Shown here: positions 14,534 through 22,309 of the stretch, piece after piece
How the letters are laid out: every line of letters starts with the position of its first letter
How positions within the stretch are numbered: the stretch's first letter is position 1
Assembly: GCA_021793595.1 (NCBI GenBank)
Contig: JAJYSL010000053.1
Location: 1-22,309 of the forward strand
Length of the DNA stretch: 22,309 bases
DNA from: Acidobacteriota bacterium
Lineage (GTDB): Bacteria; Acidobacteriota; Terriglobia; Terriglobales; Acidobacteriaceae
Reading direction: 5' to 3'
Notes under the pieces: model-generated
Told to the model about the DNA's origin: nothing
Databases searched by the model: none
Seen by the model: the letters and a program-made list of their open reading frames with translations, nothing else
Made by a program: the position numbers and the translations under genes

Positions 14534-15952
14534 ATGTCATTTCCCGCCACAGCTTCCTCGACCGTCAATCCCTGGCTTCGCATCCTGACCGCGCTTGAGA
14601 AAAAGATCAATCACCAGTCCTTCGACACCTGGTTCAAACCCACCCGCTTTAGTCGCATTGACGGCCGAGTCCTGGTCGTCACCGTGCCCACCCGCGAGTT
14701 TGAACACATCGGCGAACGCTATAACGATCACATCCTGGAGGCCGTCGACCAGCTTGGCCTGGAAGTCGACGAAGTTTCCTTTGAAGCCCTGCAGGACGAA
14801 GCGCCGCCGCCCCGCGTGCGCCAGGATGGCGGCTTTGCGCCGCAGCCGACACGCTCTTCCAACCCCACGCGCAATCGCTACAACACCAACCCAGCCGTGA
14901 CGCCGCAGCAATCCCGCTTTGATTGGGACACCGCAGCGCAGTTGAATCCTCGTTACACCTTCGACGCGTTCGTGATCGGCAACGGCAATCAGTTTGCCCG
15001 CGCCGCCGCCGAGGCTGTCGCTGAACGTCCTTCCAAGGCGTACAACCCCTTGTTCCTGTATGGCTCTGTCGGCAACGGCAAAACACATCTGATGCATGCC
15101 ATCGGCCATGAAGTGAAACGGCATCAGCCGCAGGCTTCCATCTGCTACGTGTCGAGCGAAAAATTTACCAATGAGATGATCAACTCGCTGCGCTACGATC
15201 GCATGTCCAGCTTTCGCGACAAGTACCGCTCGGTCGACGTGCTGTTAATCGACGATATCCAGTTCCTGGCGCAAAAGGAGCGCACCCAGGAAGAGTTCTT
15301 CCATACCTTCAACGCCTTGCATGAAAGCATGAAGCAGATTGTCATCGCCAGCGATCGCCCGCCCAAAGAGTTGGCGGAAATTGAAGATCGCCTGCGCAAT
15401 CGCTTCGAGTGGGGCTTGATTGCCGACATTCAGCCGCCCGATCTTGAAACCAAGGTCGCGATTCTGCAGAAGAAAGCAGAGAGCGAGCATGTTACGCTGC
15501 CGGTCGACGTGGCCCTGTTCGTCGCGTCCAACGTGCGCACCAATGTCCGCGAGCTGGAAGGTGCGCTGGTTCGTCTGCTGGCGTGGTGCAGTTTGCATGG
15601 CGTCGAAATTACCTTGGCTGTCACGCAGCAGTGCCTGAAGCAATTCATCGACACGCAGGTGCGCAAAGTTACGATTGAAGTGATTCAGCGGGCCGTCGCC
15701 GATCAGTTCGGCATGAAGATCACCGAGCTGAAGCAGAAAAACAATTCTCGCTCCATCGTTGTTCCGCGCCAGATCGCCATGTATCTCGCCAAGCAATTGA
15801 CGGAAGCGTCGCTGCCGGAAATCGGCCGCCACTTCGGCGACAAGCATCACACCACTGTGATGCACTCCATCGCCAAGATCGACGAGTTGCGCCACACCGA
15901 CACCGATCTCAACCGGATGATCAACAATCTGATGGAACAGCTCAATAAGTAA
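14534..15952 (+). CDS. dnaA: Chromosomal replication initiator DnaA
   Basis: DnaA binds oriC and melts it to start replication. Domain I (about residues 1-80) includes LEKKINHQSFDTWFKPTRF; the variable domain II linker is rich in Pro, Arg and Asn. The AAA+ domain III has NPRYTFDAFVIGNGNQFA, Walker A GSVGNGKTH (about 177-185) and Walker B LLIDDIQFL (about 237-245). Domain IV ends with the DNA-binding helix-turn-helix and DnaA signature GDKHHTTVMHSIAKID (about 435-450). I chose ATG 14534 (472 aa), because MSFPATASSTVNPWLRILTA looks like a family N-terminus. An in-frame ATG at 14483 would add 17 residues; GAAGGAG lies 15 nt before it. The ribosome-binding site at 14534 is weak, so the start is uncertain. 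No stop-proximal terminator was found; the nearest candidate is at 16174. Confidence 0.96.
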   Translation: MSFPATASSTVNPWLRILTALEKKINHQSFDTWFKPTRFSRIDGRVLVVTVPTREFEHIGERYNDHILEAVDQLGLEVDEVSFEALQDEAPPPRVRQDGGFAPQPTRSSNPTRNRYNTNPAVTPQQSRFDWDTAAQLNPRYTFDAFVIGNGNQFARAAAEAVAERPSKAYNPLFLYGSVGNGKTHLMHAIGHEVKRHQPQASICYVSSEKFTNEMINSLRYDRMSSFRDKYRSVDVLLIDDIQFLAQKERTQEEFFHTFNALHESMKQIVIASDRPPKELAEIEDRLRNRFEWGLIADIQPPDLETKVAILQKKAESEHVTLPVDVALFVASNVRTNVRELEGALVRLLAWCSLHGVEITLAVTQQCLKQFIDTQVRKVTIEVIQRAVADQFGMKITELKQKNNSRSIVVPRQIAMYLAKQLTEASLPEIGRHFGDKHHTTVMHSIAKIDELRHTDTDLNRMINNLMEQLNK

Positions 15953-16406
15953 TCGAGTCGGACCCGCCAGGCCGCTCATCCCGCCCCGCAGGCTTGCATT
16001 CTGGGAGTCTTCGGGGTGTTTTCTTGTGCATTCAAATCGCCGCCGCTTTCGTACCGGGCTGGGTGCCACCGGGCTCGCCGCCGGTGCCGCGAAGGTTTCG
16101 GCGCTCCTCGCTGCCTTCTAGCCTCGAGTCCGCTGTCCCTTCGCGCTGCAGATTGCTCGTCTTCGTCCTCCTGCTGCATGTCGAGCGATCGGCATGCAGT
16201 TTGTTTTTCTCTGTCGGCAAAAAAAATCCGTTACAGCATGGCGAGACAAATATTTGCCACGACGGATTTCTCCCGGCGAGGCAACCGTAAGTCTCGGTTG
16301 ATTCTCTACATGGAGTGGTAGACCATGATTCCAGCATTCTTTTGGCTCATAGCTTTGAGTCCTCCGCTTCGTCTATGGGCCGATTCGCTCAGCACAAGGG
16401 GGAACC
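15953..16406. other. Gap between dnaA and the cfa-like gene
   Basis: A 454-bp non-coding stretch. It contains the probable terminator at 16174-16209. It also has a long-range inverted repeat AAATCCGT (16224-16231) with ACGGATTT (16262-16269), which could fold the leader of the next gene. A short frame at 16325 starts with a hydrophobic peptide but overlaps the next gene and is not supported. No DnaA-box cluster was found. Confidence 0.5.
16174..16209 (+). terminator. Probable Rho-independent terminator after dnaA
   Basis: CTGCATG (16174-16180) and CATGCAG (16193-16199) are exact reverse complements around a 12-nt loop and are followed by TTTGTTTTTCT on the plus strand. It lies 220 nt past the dnaA stop. 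There is no T-run on the minus strand, so it acts in the plus direction. Confidence 0.5.
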
Positions 16407-17690
16407 ATGCTTTCGGCTTCGAACCAGACGCAACGCACGCAGCTGTTTCGCGATCTCTTCCGCGATTATTCCGGCCCGTGTTTCGCTATTCGGAGCGCGG
16501 ACGGGTGGTCCTGGTGCTCGTCGCAGAATGAGCCACCACAATGCACGTTTGTGATTAAGTCTTCCGCCGCCTGGCACGCGCTGCTGAAAGACCCTACGGA
16601 CCGCACCCTGGGCGAAGCCTTCATCAACCAGGATCTGGATGTCGAAGGCGATCTGTTCGCCGCGTTCCCGCCGGTTCGCCATCTGTACCAGCATGTCGGC
16701 AGTGTCGGCCACCACATCCTGCGCACCCTCTGGCGCTCCTCATCCGACCTGGCTCAGTGGTTCCGCTATGGGCGACAGCACTCGATGGAGAGGGACCGTA
16801 CCTCGATCTCCTACCATTACGATCTTCCCGTCGACTTTTATCGCACCTGGCTCGGACCCACGCTGGCCTACTCCTGCGCCTATTTCCGCGATCCCACGGA
16901 GGGGTTGGAGAACGCCCAGACGAATAAGCTGGAATTGATCTGCCGCAAACTTGCCCTGTCCCCCAAGGAGCGCTTCCTGGATATCGGCTGCGGATGGGGC
17001 AGTCTTCTGCTGCACGCCTCCTCCCGCTATGGGGCGGATACCTACGGCATCACTCTGAGCCAGGAGCAGGCGGATGTGACCGCCAAAAGAATCAGCCGCG
17101 CCCAGCTCCAAGATAAGTGCCGCGTCGAGCTGCGGGACTATCGCACCATTCCGGAGATGCAGACTCGCTTCGACAAAATCGCCAGCGTCGGCATGTTTGA
17201 GCATGTTGGGTTGAAAAATCTGGGCGAGTACTTCACCACGGTGATGCGCATGCTCTCCCCGGATGGCCTGTTTCTGAATCACGGCATCGCCAGGTCCGCA
17301 GGCTGCCCTCCCGCAAAAGATTCCTTCATGGATAAGTATGTGTTTCCCGACGGCGAATTGGTCACCCTCGGCGAAGTGCTGGCGGTGGCCGAATCTGTTG
17401 GCTTTGAGGTACGCGACGTCGACAACCTTCGCGTCCATTATGAGCACACACTGCGCCTTTGGGTGGATAACCTTCAGAAAAATGTTCAGGCCGTGCTGAA
17501 AACTGTTTCCGAACGAACCTATCGCATCTGGCTGCTTTACTTGGCGGGCTCGGCTTACGCCTTCCAGCAGGGCAACATCGAACTCTATCAAGTCCTGCTG
17601 GCCCGACCGGGCAAACCACTACCGACCTTCACGATGCGAGAGAATTGGTATCAAGGTTGGACGACAGCGGAATCGAAAGCCGCCGTTTGA
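16407..17690 (+). CDS. cfa: Cyclopropane-fatty-acyl-phospholipid synthase-like methyltransferase
   Basis: A 427-aa SAM-dependent enzyme of the CFA synthase/mycolic acid cyclopropane synthase family, which transfers a methylene group to double bonds of membrane phospholipid acyl chains. The N-terminal lipid-binding-like domain (about 1-100) precedes SISYHYDLPVDFYRTWLG and LAYSCAYF, the family's substrate-binding segment. The SAM motif FLDIGCGWGSLLLHASSRYG lies at about residues 190-209, then SVGMFEHVG with the conserved Glu-His, and YVFPDGEL. The usual HYDxGNDFY reads HYDLPVDFY here, a small deviation. AGGGGGAA lies just before the ATG. A small secreted protein gene follows after 16 nt. A related fatty-acid methyltransferase is possible, hence some caution on the symbol. 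Confidence 0.88.
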   Translation: MLSASNQTQRTQLFRDLFRDYSGPCFAIRSADGWSWCSSQNEPPQCTFVIKSSAAWHALLKDPTDRTLGEAFINQDLDVEGDLFAAFPPVRHLYQHVGSVGHHILRTLWRSSSDLAQWFRYGRQHSMERDRTSISYHYDLPVDFYRTWLGPTLAYSCAYFRDPTEGLENAQTNKLELICRKLALSPKERFLDIGCGWGSLLLHASSRYGADTYGITLSQEQADVTAKRISRAQLQDKCRVELRDYRTIPEMQTRFDKIASVGMFEHVGLKNLGEYFTTVMRMLSPDGLFLNHGIARSAGCPPAKDSFMDKYVFPDGELVTLGEVLAVAESVGFEVRDVDNLRVHYEHTLRLWVDNLQKNVQAVLKTVSERTYRIWLLYLAGSAYAFQQGNIELYQVLLARPGKPLPTFTMRENWYQGWTTAESKAAV

Positions 17691-17706
17691 TAAAAAAAAG
17701 GAAGAG

Positions 17707-18615
17707 GTGTACGTGCAAGTTTCAAACGGACGGAAGACTTTTCAAGCCGTGGTTTCCGAGGCAAGAGTTTCCCTGTGTATAGCCTTGGCCTTGCTTCCTG
17801 GTTTCCTGTTGACAGGGTTCTGTGGAGTATCTGCTGCACAGGAACTTTCTGCGCATCAACTGGTCAAGCAGGTTGTCGCTAACGAATTGCAGGCCAACCA
17901 GAACGACCACACCCACTGGATGTATCGCGATTCCAACACTGTGCCAGCAAAGAGCACGGTCAAGCTGGTCGTCGAAACGCCGGAAGGCACCGCGTCCAAG
18001 TTGATTCTATTGAACGGCCAACCCTTGACGCCGCAAGAGCGGGCGCAGGACGAAGCCCGCATGGAGAGTGTCCTCACCGATCCCTCAGTCGTGGCAAAGC
18101 AACGCAAGAGCAGTGCGCACGACGACCAACAGGCAGTCTCCCTGATGAAGATGTTGCCCGACGGTTTCCTTTGGAGCTACGCCGGCGAGTCGGACGGCAA
18201 AATTACCCTCGCCTTCAGGCCCAATCCCGGCTTCCAACCCCCCACCTACGCTTCCCGTGTGTTTGCCGCAATGGCCGGCAAAATGGTCGTGAACGCAGCT
18301 CAGAAACGCCTGATTGTGCTGAGCGGCAAGTTGATTCAAAGCGTCGAATTTGGTTGGGGATTTTTTGGAAAAATGGATAAAGGTGGCACGTTCCGTGTCA
18401 TCCGCTCGGAGGTGGCCCCCGGCATCTGGGAAATCACGGAAACCCACGTACACATCCAGGGTCACATGTTGATTTTCAAAAGCATCAACGAGCAGGAAGA
18501 TGAAGTCACCAGCCATTACAAGAAAACTCCCTCATCGATGACCCTTCGCGAGGCCATAGACAAGCTGAAAAACGGCGAAATCGCCAAGGAGTTGGGCATC
18601 GAGTTGGAAAAGTGA
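17707..18615 (+). CDS. Secreted protein of unknown function
   Basis: A 302-aa protein that I do not recognise as a named family. It has a signal peptide (hydrophobic LCIALALLPGFLLTGFCGV, about residues 23-41, with cleavage likely near SAAQ). The mature part contains THWMYRD, VKLVVETPEGTASKLILLNG, PLTPQERAQDEARM and a C-terminal block TETHVHIQGHMLIFKSINEQ, and ends with a charged helix (LREAIDKLKNGEIAKELGI). The regular strand pattern might be a lipoprotein-sorting-like beta fold, but that is a guess. It starts with GTG at 17707, or with GTG 17713, which has the better GAGG spacing. It begins 16 nt after the cfa-like stop, so the two genes are probably one operon and could act together in envelope upkeep. 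Confidence 0.75.
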   Translation: MYVQVSNGRKTFQAVVSEARVSLCIALALLPGFLLTGFCGVSAAQELSAHQLVKQVVANELQANQNDHTHWMYRDSNTVPAKSTVKLVVETPEGTASKLILLNGQPLTPQERAQDEARMESVLTDPSVVAKQRKSSAHDDQQAVSLMKMLPDGFLWSYAGESDGKITLAFRPNPGFQPPTYASRVFAAMAGKMVVNAAQKRLIVLSGKLIQSVEFGWGFFGKMDKGGTFRVIRSEVAPGIWEITETHVHIQGHMLIFKSINEQEDEVTSHYKKTPSSMTLREAIDKLKNGEIAKELGIELEK

Positions 18616-18754
18616 CGGTTGTGCATCGTCGCAACCGCTGGGGGACCCGCTATTCTTGCACCGGGATCAGCTTTGCACATCAGGTGCGAGAAATGAACAA
18701 GGGTTGAAGCTTTGCCTGTGGAGCGTGTGGAGATTCAGGCGGCCAAAACCTCCT

Positions 18755-18796
18755 GCAACCCGGGTAGCACGTCGTTTTTCCCGGTTTTGCTTTTTC
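18755..18796 (+). terminator. Probable Rho-independent terminator before dnaN
   Basis: GCAACCCGGG (18755-18764) pairs with CCCGGTTTTGC (18780-18790) through CCGGG/CCCGG and GCAA/TTGC with a small internal bulge, followed by TTTTTC. It would end the transcript carrying the cfa-like gene and the secreted-protein gene. Confidence 0.45.
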
Positions 18797-19082
18797 TCGG
18801 TGTCCAGTTTTAGAAAACAGGACATAACCCGCAGCCGAGGTTTCATTGGACACGGACTCATTATCCTAATTTCCACCGCCATCTACTGCTACTACTGTCT
18901 TTGTATTTCCAATTGAGTTTTTCAGTAGTACTTTGCAAGAGAGCCTTTCCCAGAGCGCCAACGAACTGCATAAAAACCGCGAAAACAGAACCCTTCTAGC
19001 AGGGCTGGCCGACGCCTTATTTTCATCGTCTGGACCCTATTTTCCGCAGCGGATTTCCACGCCGGACCCTAGGTTTGTTCTC

Positions 19083-19088
19083 TACAAT
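19083..19088 (+). promoter_or_regulatory. Candidate -10 element for dnaN
   Basis: TACAAT matches the -10 consensus at 5 of 6 and lies about 75 nt upstream of the first dnaN start. No consensus -35 is visible; that region overlaps the second GGACCCTA repeat, which could point to activator-dependent use. Confidence 0.35.
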
Positions 19089-19162
19089 GAAGTCAACGCC
19101 AACAGTAGGTTCGCAGCGGGATGCTCCCGTGGTATATAAGGTTGAAAAGAGAGACGTTCTGA

Positions 19163-20332
19163 ATGCCAAGTCTGGAAGTCCAGCCGGAGAAGCCAGTGGT
19201 CGAAAGTACTGCGATGGAAATCAGCGTAAATCGGCAGCTTTTGCTGCGCGAATTAACAGCCACTCAAGGCGTTGTCGAACGCAAGACGACGATTCCAATC
19301 TTATCGAACTTCTTGCTGGAAGCGGATCAGGATCGACTGACCATCACCGCCACCGATCTCGATCAAAGCATCCGCACTTCCTGCGTCGCCAAGGTCAAGA
19401 GGCCAGGCTCCTGCACCATTCCAGCGCGCAAATTATTTGACTACATCAAACTGCTGCCGGATGGCGAAATCAGCATCAAGTTGATGGAGAATCATTGGGT
19501 GCAGATTCGTCTCGGCCGCTCCAACACAAAAATGGTAGGCATGGCGAGAGCCAATTTTCCTCAGGTGCTGCCGTTCCCGACCGCCGGCGCGATTCGTCTG
19601 CCTGCCGCCGTGCTCCGCGAGATGATCGGCAAAACCATCTTCTCGGTTGCGAATGAAGAGTCGCGCTATACGCTGAACGGTGCATTGTTGCTGGTGAAAG
19701 CAGGCAGCCTCACCATGGTTGCTACCGATGGTCATCGTCTCGCGCACATCGAGAAGACAAATGAAAATCTTGCCGTCAGCGGAGAGAAGAAACTTCTTAT
19801 TCCTCGCAAGGCACTCTCCGAACTACAGTCGCTGCTGGCGAACGCAGAGGAAGAATTCATCGACTTTTCTGACGATGAACAGACGCTCTATTTCCAGGTG
19901 GGCAATCGCGTTCTCACTTCGCGCAAACTCACCGGCCAGTTCCCAAATTATGAGGCGGTTCTGCCGCGCGACAACAATCGTTTCGTGATCGTTCGCACCG
20001 CCGACCTGCTGGCTTCTATCCAGCGTGTTGCGCAATTCGCGGACGAACGATCCGGTGCGGTCAAGGTGCGTCTGGAACAGAATGAGATGAAGATTTCTTC
20101 CTCCTCTACCGAGGCAGGCGAATCAGAAGACACCATCGAGACGCCGTACAACATGGACCCGCTCGTCATCGGGTTCAACTCCACCTACATGGTCGATTTT
20201 CTGAAGGCTGTTGGAGATGTCAGTGAGGTGCGCCTGGAATTCAAAGACGCCCAGACCGCGGGTCAGGTTCGTCCGGAAGACGCCAAGGACGATTTCCGCT
20301 ATCGCTACATCATTATGCCAATGCGCATCTGA
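19163..20332 (+). CDS. dnaN: DNA polymerase III beta subunit (sliding clamp)
   Basis: DnaN forms the ring that tethers DNA polymerase III to DNA. The 389-aa frame has the three-domain clamp pattern: MEISVNRQLLLRELTATQGV, then RKTTIPILSNFLLEA, TDGHRLA in the second domain, and the C-terminal MPMRI (the family usually ends MPMRL/I). The conserved NPL/MDPLVIGFNSTYM block lies near the end of domain III. The classical N-terminus begins at the internal ATG 19214; starting at 19163 adds 17 residues (MPSLEVQPEKPVVESTA). GAGAG lies 11 nt before 19163 and no ribosome-binding site is seen before 19214, so I keep the longer form but regard the start as open. dnaA is usually adjacent; here two genes lie between. 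Confidence 0.96.
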   Translation: MPSLEVQPEKPVVESTAMEISVNRQLLLRELTATQGVVERKTTIPILSNFLLEADQDRLTITATDLDQSIRTSCVAKVKRPGSCTIPARKLFDYIKLLPDGEISIKLMENHWVQIRLGRSNTKMVGMARANFPQVLPFPTAGAIRLPAAVLREMIGKTIFSVANEESRYTLNGALLLVKAGSLTMVATDGHRLAHIEKTNENLAVSGEKKLLIPRKALSELQSLLANAEEEFIDFSDDEQTLYFQVGNRVLTSRKLTGQFPNYEAVLPRDNNRFVIVRTADLLASIQRVAQFADERSGAVKVRLEQNEMKISSSSTEAGESEDTIETPYNMDPLVIGFNSTYMVDFLKAVGDVSEVRLEFKDAQTAGQVRPEDAKDDFRYRYIIMPMRI

Positions 20333-20846
20333 CCTCTAGTCTTCGCCTTCGGCGGAAAAAAGATTAACTGGCCAAATGTCCGCTTTATGTGTCTTTCGAA
20401 ACAGTAAATGCCAGTGTAATGACCACGTCAGAGTCCTGATGCCGTTTTCGCAAGTAGACTCTGGTTCCTTTAAGGGTATGCTGTCGCGCGTGACTGGTCC
20501 GATCGGCGACCGCTGACCTGAACCTCGATGAGTGATCCAGAGTGTTATCGCGCATTGACCACTCAGTGTCCGAGGTGCCCGTGATTCGGAGCGCTCCCCA
20601 TACAGTCCTAAGACTTCCCAGTAGTAACTTCTCAGGAGCTGAAGGCGCTCGCGCGTTTTCTTCACGGATGCGCGGCAATCTTGAGCTTATTGCCACAGGT
20701 GCTCCTAGGTAACAGTCCAGAATTAAGGAGTGGCCATTTTCTGACCAGGGCTTCGCACTATGCCACAGCTCTACCTGGCTTACCTTAGTTATGATTTCGC
20801 ATGAGGAACCTGGGGACAGGTCAAAGCCGTTCAAGAAGGGAATGCA
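20333..20846. other. Gap between dnaN and the fucosidase gene
   Basis: A 514-bp stretch in which I see no supported gene; a minus-strand 109-codon frame has no family features. It contains the short palindrome ACCTGGGGACAGGT (20808-20821) and a -10-like TATGAT (20790-20795) without a matching -35. The composition looks like decayed or regulatory DNA. Confidence 0.4.
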
Positions 20847-22289
20847 ATGCAGCGGAGAGAATTCTGCAAGTTGATAGGGGTATCGGCGGCCGTAAAGGCG
20901 GTTGGCGTGGCAGGGGCTTCGGAGACGAGCAACCCATACGTTCCAGTGACGGATCCACTTGTTGTGCGCAAGCTTCATCAATGGCAAGACTGGAAGTTCG
21001 GTTTCATGATGCATTGGGGAGCGTACAGCCAGTGGGGAGTGGTGGAATCGTGGTCGATCTGTTCCGAGGATTGGTGCAAACGTCCAGCCGGTATCAGCTA
21101 CGTTGACTACAAGCAAAAGTACGAAGCATTGCCGAAGACATTTAATCCGATCGGGTTCGATCCTGATGTTTGGGCCAACGTCGCCAAAAATGCAGGCATG
21201 AAATACGTTGTCTTTACGACAAAGCACCACGACGGCTTTTCGATGTTCGATACGAAGCTGACCGACTACCGCATCACCGCGCCTGACGTTCCCTTTCATA
21301 CAAATCCGCGGGCAAACATCGCCAATGAAGTCTTTGCCGCATTTCGCAAGCAATCCTTCGGAATCGGCGCGTATTTTTCCAAGCCCGACTGGCATAGTCC
21401 GGACTATTGGGCGCCTGACTGGGCAACTCCAAACCGGGACGTGAATTACGATACGCGCGAATATCCTCAGCGCTGGCAGAAGTTCGTTGCGTTCGTGCAC
21501 GGACAGGTCGGCGAGTTGACCTCTGAATACGGATCGGTTGATATTCTCTGGCTCGACGGCGGCTGGGTGAATCCCAAGACGCATCCTCATGCGATCGTCG
21601 GCGGCAGCGAAGTGCCGTGGCCGCAGGATATCGACATGCCGGGCCTCGCAGCGCTTGCACGCAGGAATCAGCCTGGCCTGATCGTCGTTGACCGCGCGGT
21701 TGGCGGCCCCTACGAAAACTACCGCACGCCGGAGCAACAGATACCCGATACACCACTCCCCTATCCTTGGGAAACCTGCATGACGCTAGGCAATTCGTGG
21801 TCGTACAAACCGGATGATCACTATAAATCTTCGCGCCAGATCGTGCACATGCTGGTCGATATTGTCGCTAAAGGCGGCAATTATCTACTCAACGTTGGTC
21901 CTGATCCGACGGGCGAACTGCCGACGGAGGCTGTTGCGCGGCTCGCCGAAATCGGGGCGTGGATGAACAATAACGGCGAGGCGATTTATGCGACTCGTCC
22001 GGTCGCGCCCTATCGCGACGGCAAGATGTGCTTTACCCAGGGCAACGATGGCGTTATTTACGCGATCTATCTGCTCGACGAAGGCGAGGCAGTTCCCAGG
22101 ACGATTGCATTGAAAAACATTGCGCCAGCGCCGGGTACGAGCCCACGTCTACTTGGGTATGACACTGAGCTGAAGTGGCAGCGTGATGGCGCCGGGGCGC
22201 GCATCACGCTGCCAGAAGCAATATGCAGACAAGCTGCGAACGACTGCGCCGTTAGCCTGCGTATTTCAGCGATACGGCCCACAAGGTAA
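20847..22289 (+). CDS. Tat-secreted GH29 alpha-L-fucosidase
   Basis: A 480-aa glycoside hydrolase family 29 enzyme, which releases alpha-L-fucose from glycans by a retaining mechanism. The N-terminus MQRREFCKLIGVSAAVKAVG carries a twin-arginine motif (RREFCKLIG), so export through the Tat path is likely. Family blocks are KFGFMMHWGAYSQWG (about residues 50-64), YVVFTTKHHDGFSMFDTKLT (about 117-136) and DILWLDGGW (about 231-239), whose aspartate is the expected nucleophile, then GGNYLLNVGPDPTGELP. A small C-terminal beta domain follows. GAAGGG lies 6 nt before the ATG at 20847. It is separated from dnaN by 514 bp and probably has its own promoter. With the GH106 gene it suggests use of rhamnose- and fucose-containing polysaccharides. 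Confidence 0.93.
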   Translation: MQRREFCKLIGVSAAVKAVGVAGASETSNPYVPVTDPLVVRKLHQWQDWKFGFMMHWGAYSQWGVVESWSICSEDWCKRPAGISYVDYKQKYEALPKTFNPIGFDPDVWANVAKNAGMKYVVFTTKHHDGFSMFDTKLTDYRITAPDVPFHTNPRANIANEVFAAFRKQSFGIGAYFSKPDWHSPDYWAPDWATPNRDVNYDTREYPQRWQKFVAFVHGQVGELTSEYGSVDILWLDGGWVNPKTHPHAIVGGSEVPWPQDIDMPGLAALARRNQPGLIVVDRAVGGPYENYRTPEQQIPDTPLPYPWETCMTLGNSWSYKPDDHYKSSRQIVHMLVDIVAKGGNYLLNVGPDPTGELPTEAVARLAEIGAWMNNNGEAIYATRPVAPYRDGKMCFTQGNDGVIYAIYLLDEGEAVPRTIALKNIAPAPGTSPRLLGYDTELKWQRDGAGARITLPEAICRQAANDCAVSLRISAIRPTR

Positions 22290-22309
22290 TTATTGGGCAA
22301 GTCCCAACA

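Larger units (their letters stand above)
18616..19162. other. dnaN upstream region without a gene; possible origin material
   Basis: A 547-bp gap. It contains a probable terminator (18755-18796) and several 9-mers at 6 to 8 of 9 to DnaA-box consensus forms: TGTGGAGCG and TGTGGAGAT head to tail (18717-18734), TTATCCTAA (18861-18869), ATTTCCACC (18869-18877), TTTTCCGCA (19040-19048) and ATTTCCACG (19053-19061). A direct repeat GGACCCTA occurs at 19032-19039 and 19064-19071. No perfect box was seen. Confidence 0.35.

Noticed and set aside
16325..16531. Short plus-strand frame beginning MIPAFFWLIALSPP ahead of the cfa-like gene
   Set aside because: The hydrophobic start is suggestive, but the frame overlaps the cfa-like gene, which has a good ribosome-binding site, and its remainder looks like an out-of-frame reading.
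20338..20368. Hairpin CGCC-TTC-GGCG just after dnaN as a terminator
   Set aside because: The stem is followed by an A-run rather than a T-run on the plus strand, so it does not fit a Rho-independent terminator for dnaN.
20336..20665. 109-codon minus-strand frame after dnaN
   Set aside because: No family pattern, no ribosome-binding site and unusual composition; treated as non-coding.
20385..21737. Minus-strand open frame of 450 codons opposite the fucosidase
   Set aside because: It overlaps the well-supported GH29 gene almost completely and shows no domain; a shadow frame.

Overview
The window reads as a chromosomal segment next to the replication origin of a moderately high-GC Gram-negative bacterium. 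My best guess is an Acidobacteriota of the class Terriglobia, inferred from the mix of core genes with secreted alpha-L-rhamnosidase and alpha-L-fucosidase genes and from protein style; no rRNA or taxonomic marker search was possible. All genes left of about 9.7 kb lie on the minus strand and all genes right of about 9.8 kb on the plus strand, the divergent layout expected close to an origin.

Left part (1-6.6 kb, minus strand). This is the conserved rpmH-rnpA-yidD-yidC-jag-mnmE block: ribosomal protein L34, the RNase P protein, the YidD and YidC membrane-insertion factors, the KH/R3H RNA-binding protein Jag, and the tRNA-modifying GTPase MnmE. Two accessory insertions bracket mnmE. A two-gene toxin-antitoxin-like module (Panacea/SocA-domain antitoxin plus an uncharacterised 156-aa partner) sits between jag and mnmE; its last codons form the purine-rich stretch in front of mnmE's TTG start. 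Just beyond the 3' end of mnmE a tyrosine-integrase-like gene starts and runs off the window, with a dense set of direct repeats and a promoter in between. This layout resembles islands of the SGI1 type, which integrate into the last 18 bp of mnmE.

Middle part (6.7-14.1 kb). Between rpmH and dnaA lie genes not usually found there: a 47-aa DUF3309-like membrane peptide, an AsmA-like protein and a secreted nucleoside hydrolase (minus strand), then, divergently, a GH106 alpha-L-rhamnosidase followed by an APC-family permease. Perfect 12-bp inverted repeats lie at the 5' end of the nucleoside hydrolase and over the start codon of the permease.

Right part (14.1-22.3 kb, plus strand). dnaA, a cyclopropane-fatty-acid synthase-like methyltransferase with a small secreted unknown protein close behind it, then dnaN and a Tat-type secreted GH29 alpha-L-fucosidase. 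The long gaps around dnaA and dnaN contain no good consensus DnaA-box cluster; weak box-like 9-mers, including a head-to-tail pair, occur upstream of dnaN.

Together the window combines replication initiation (dnaA, dnaN), ribosome, RNase P and membrane-insertion biogenesis, scavenging of plant or microbial polysaccharide and nucleoside, and probable mobile DNA at mnmE.
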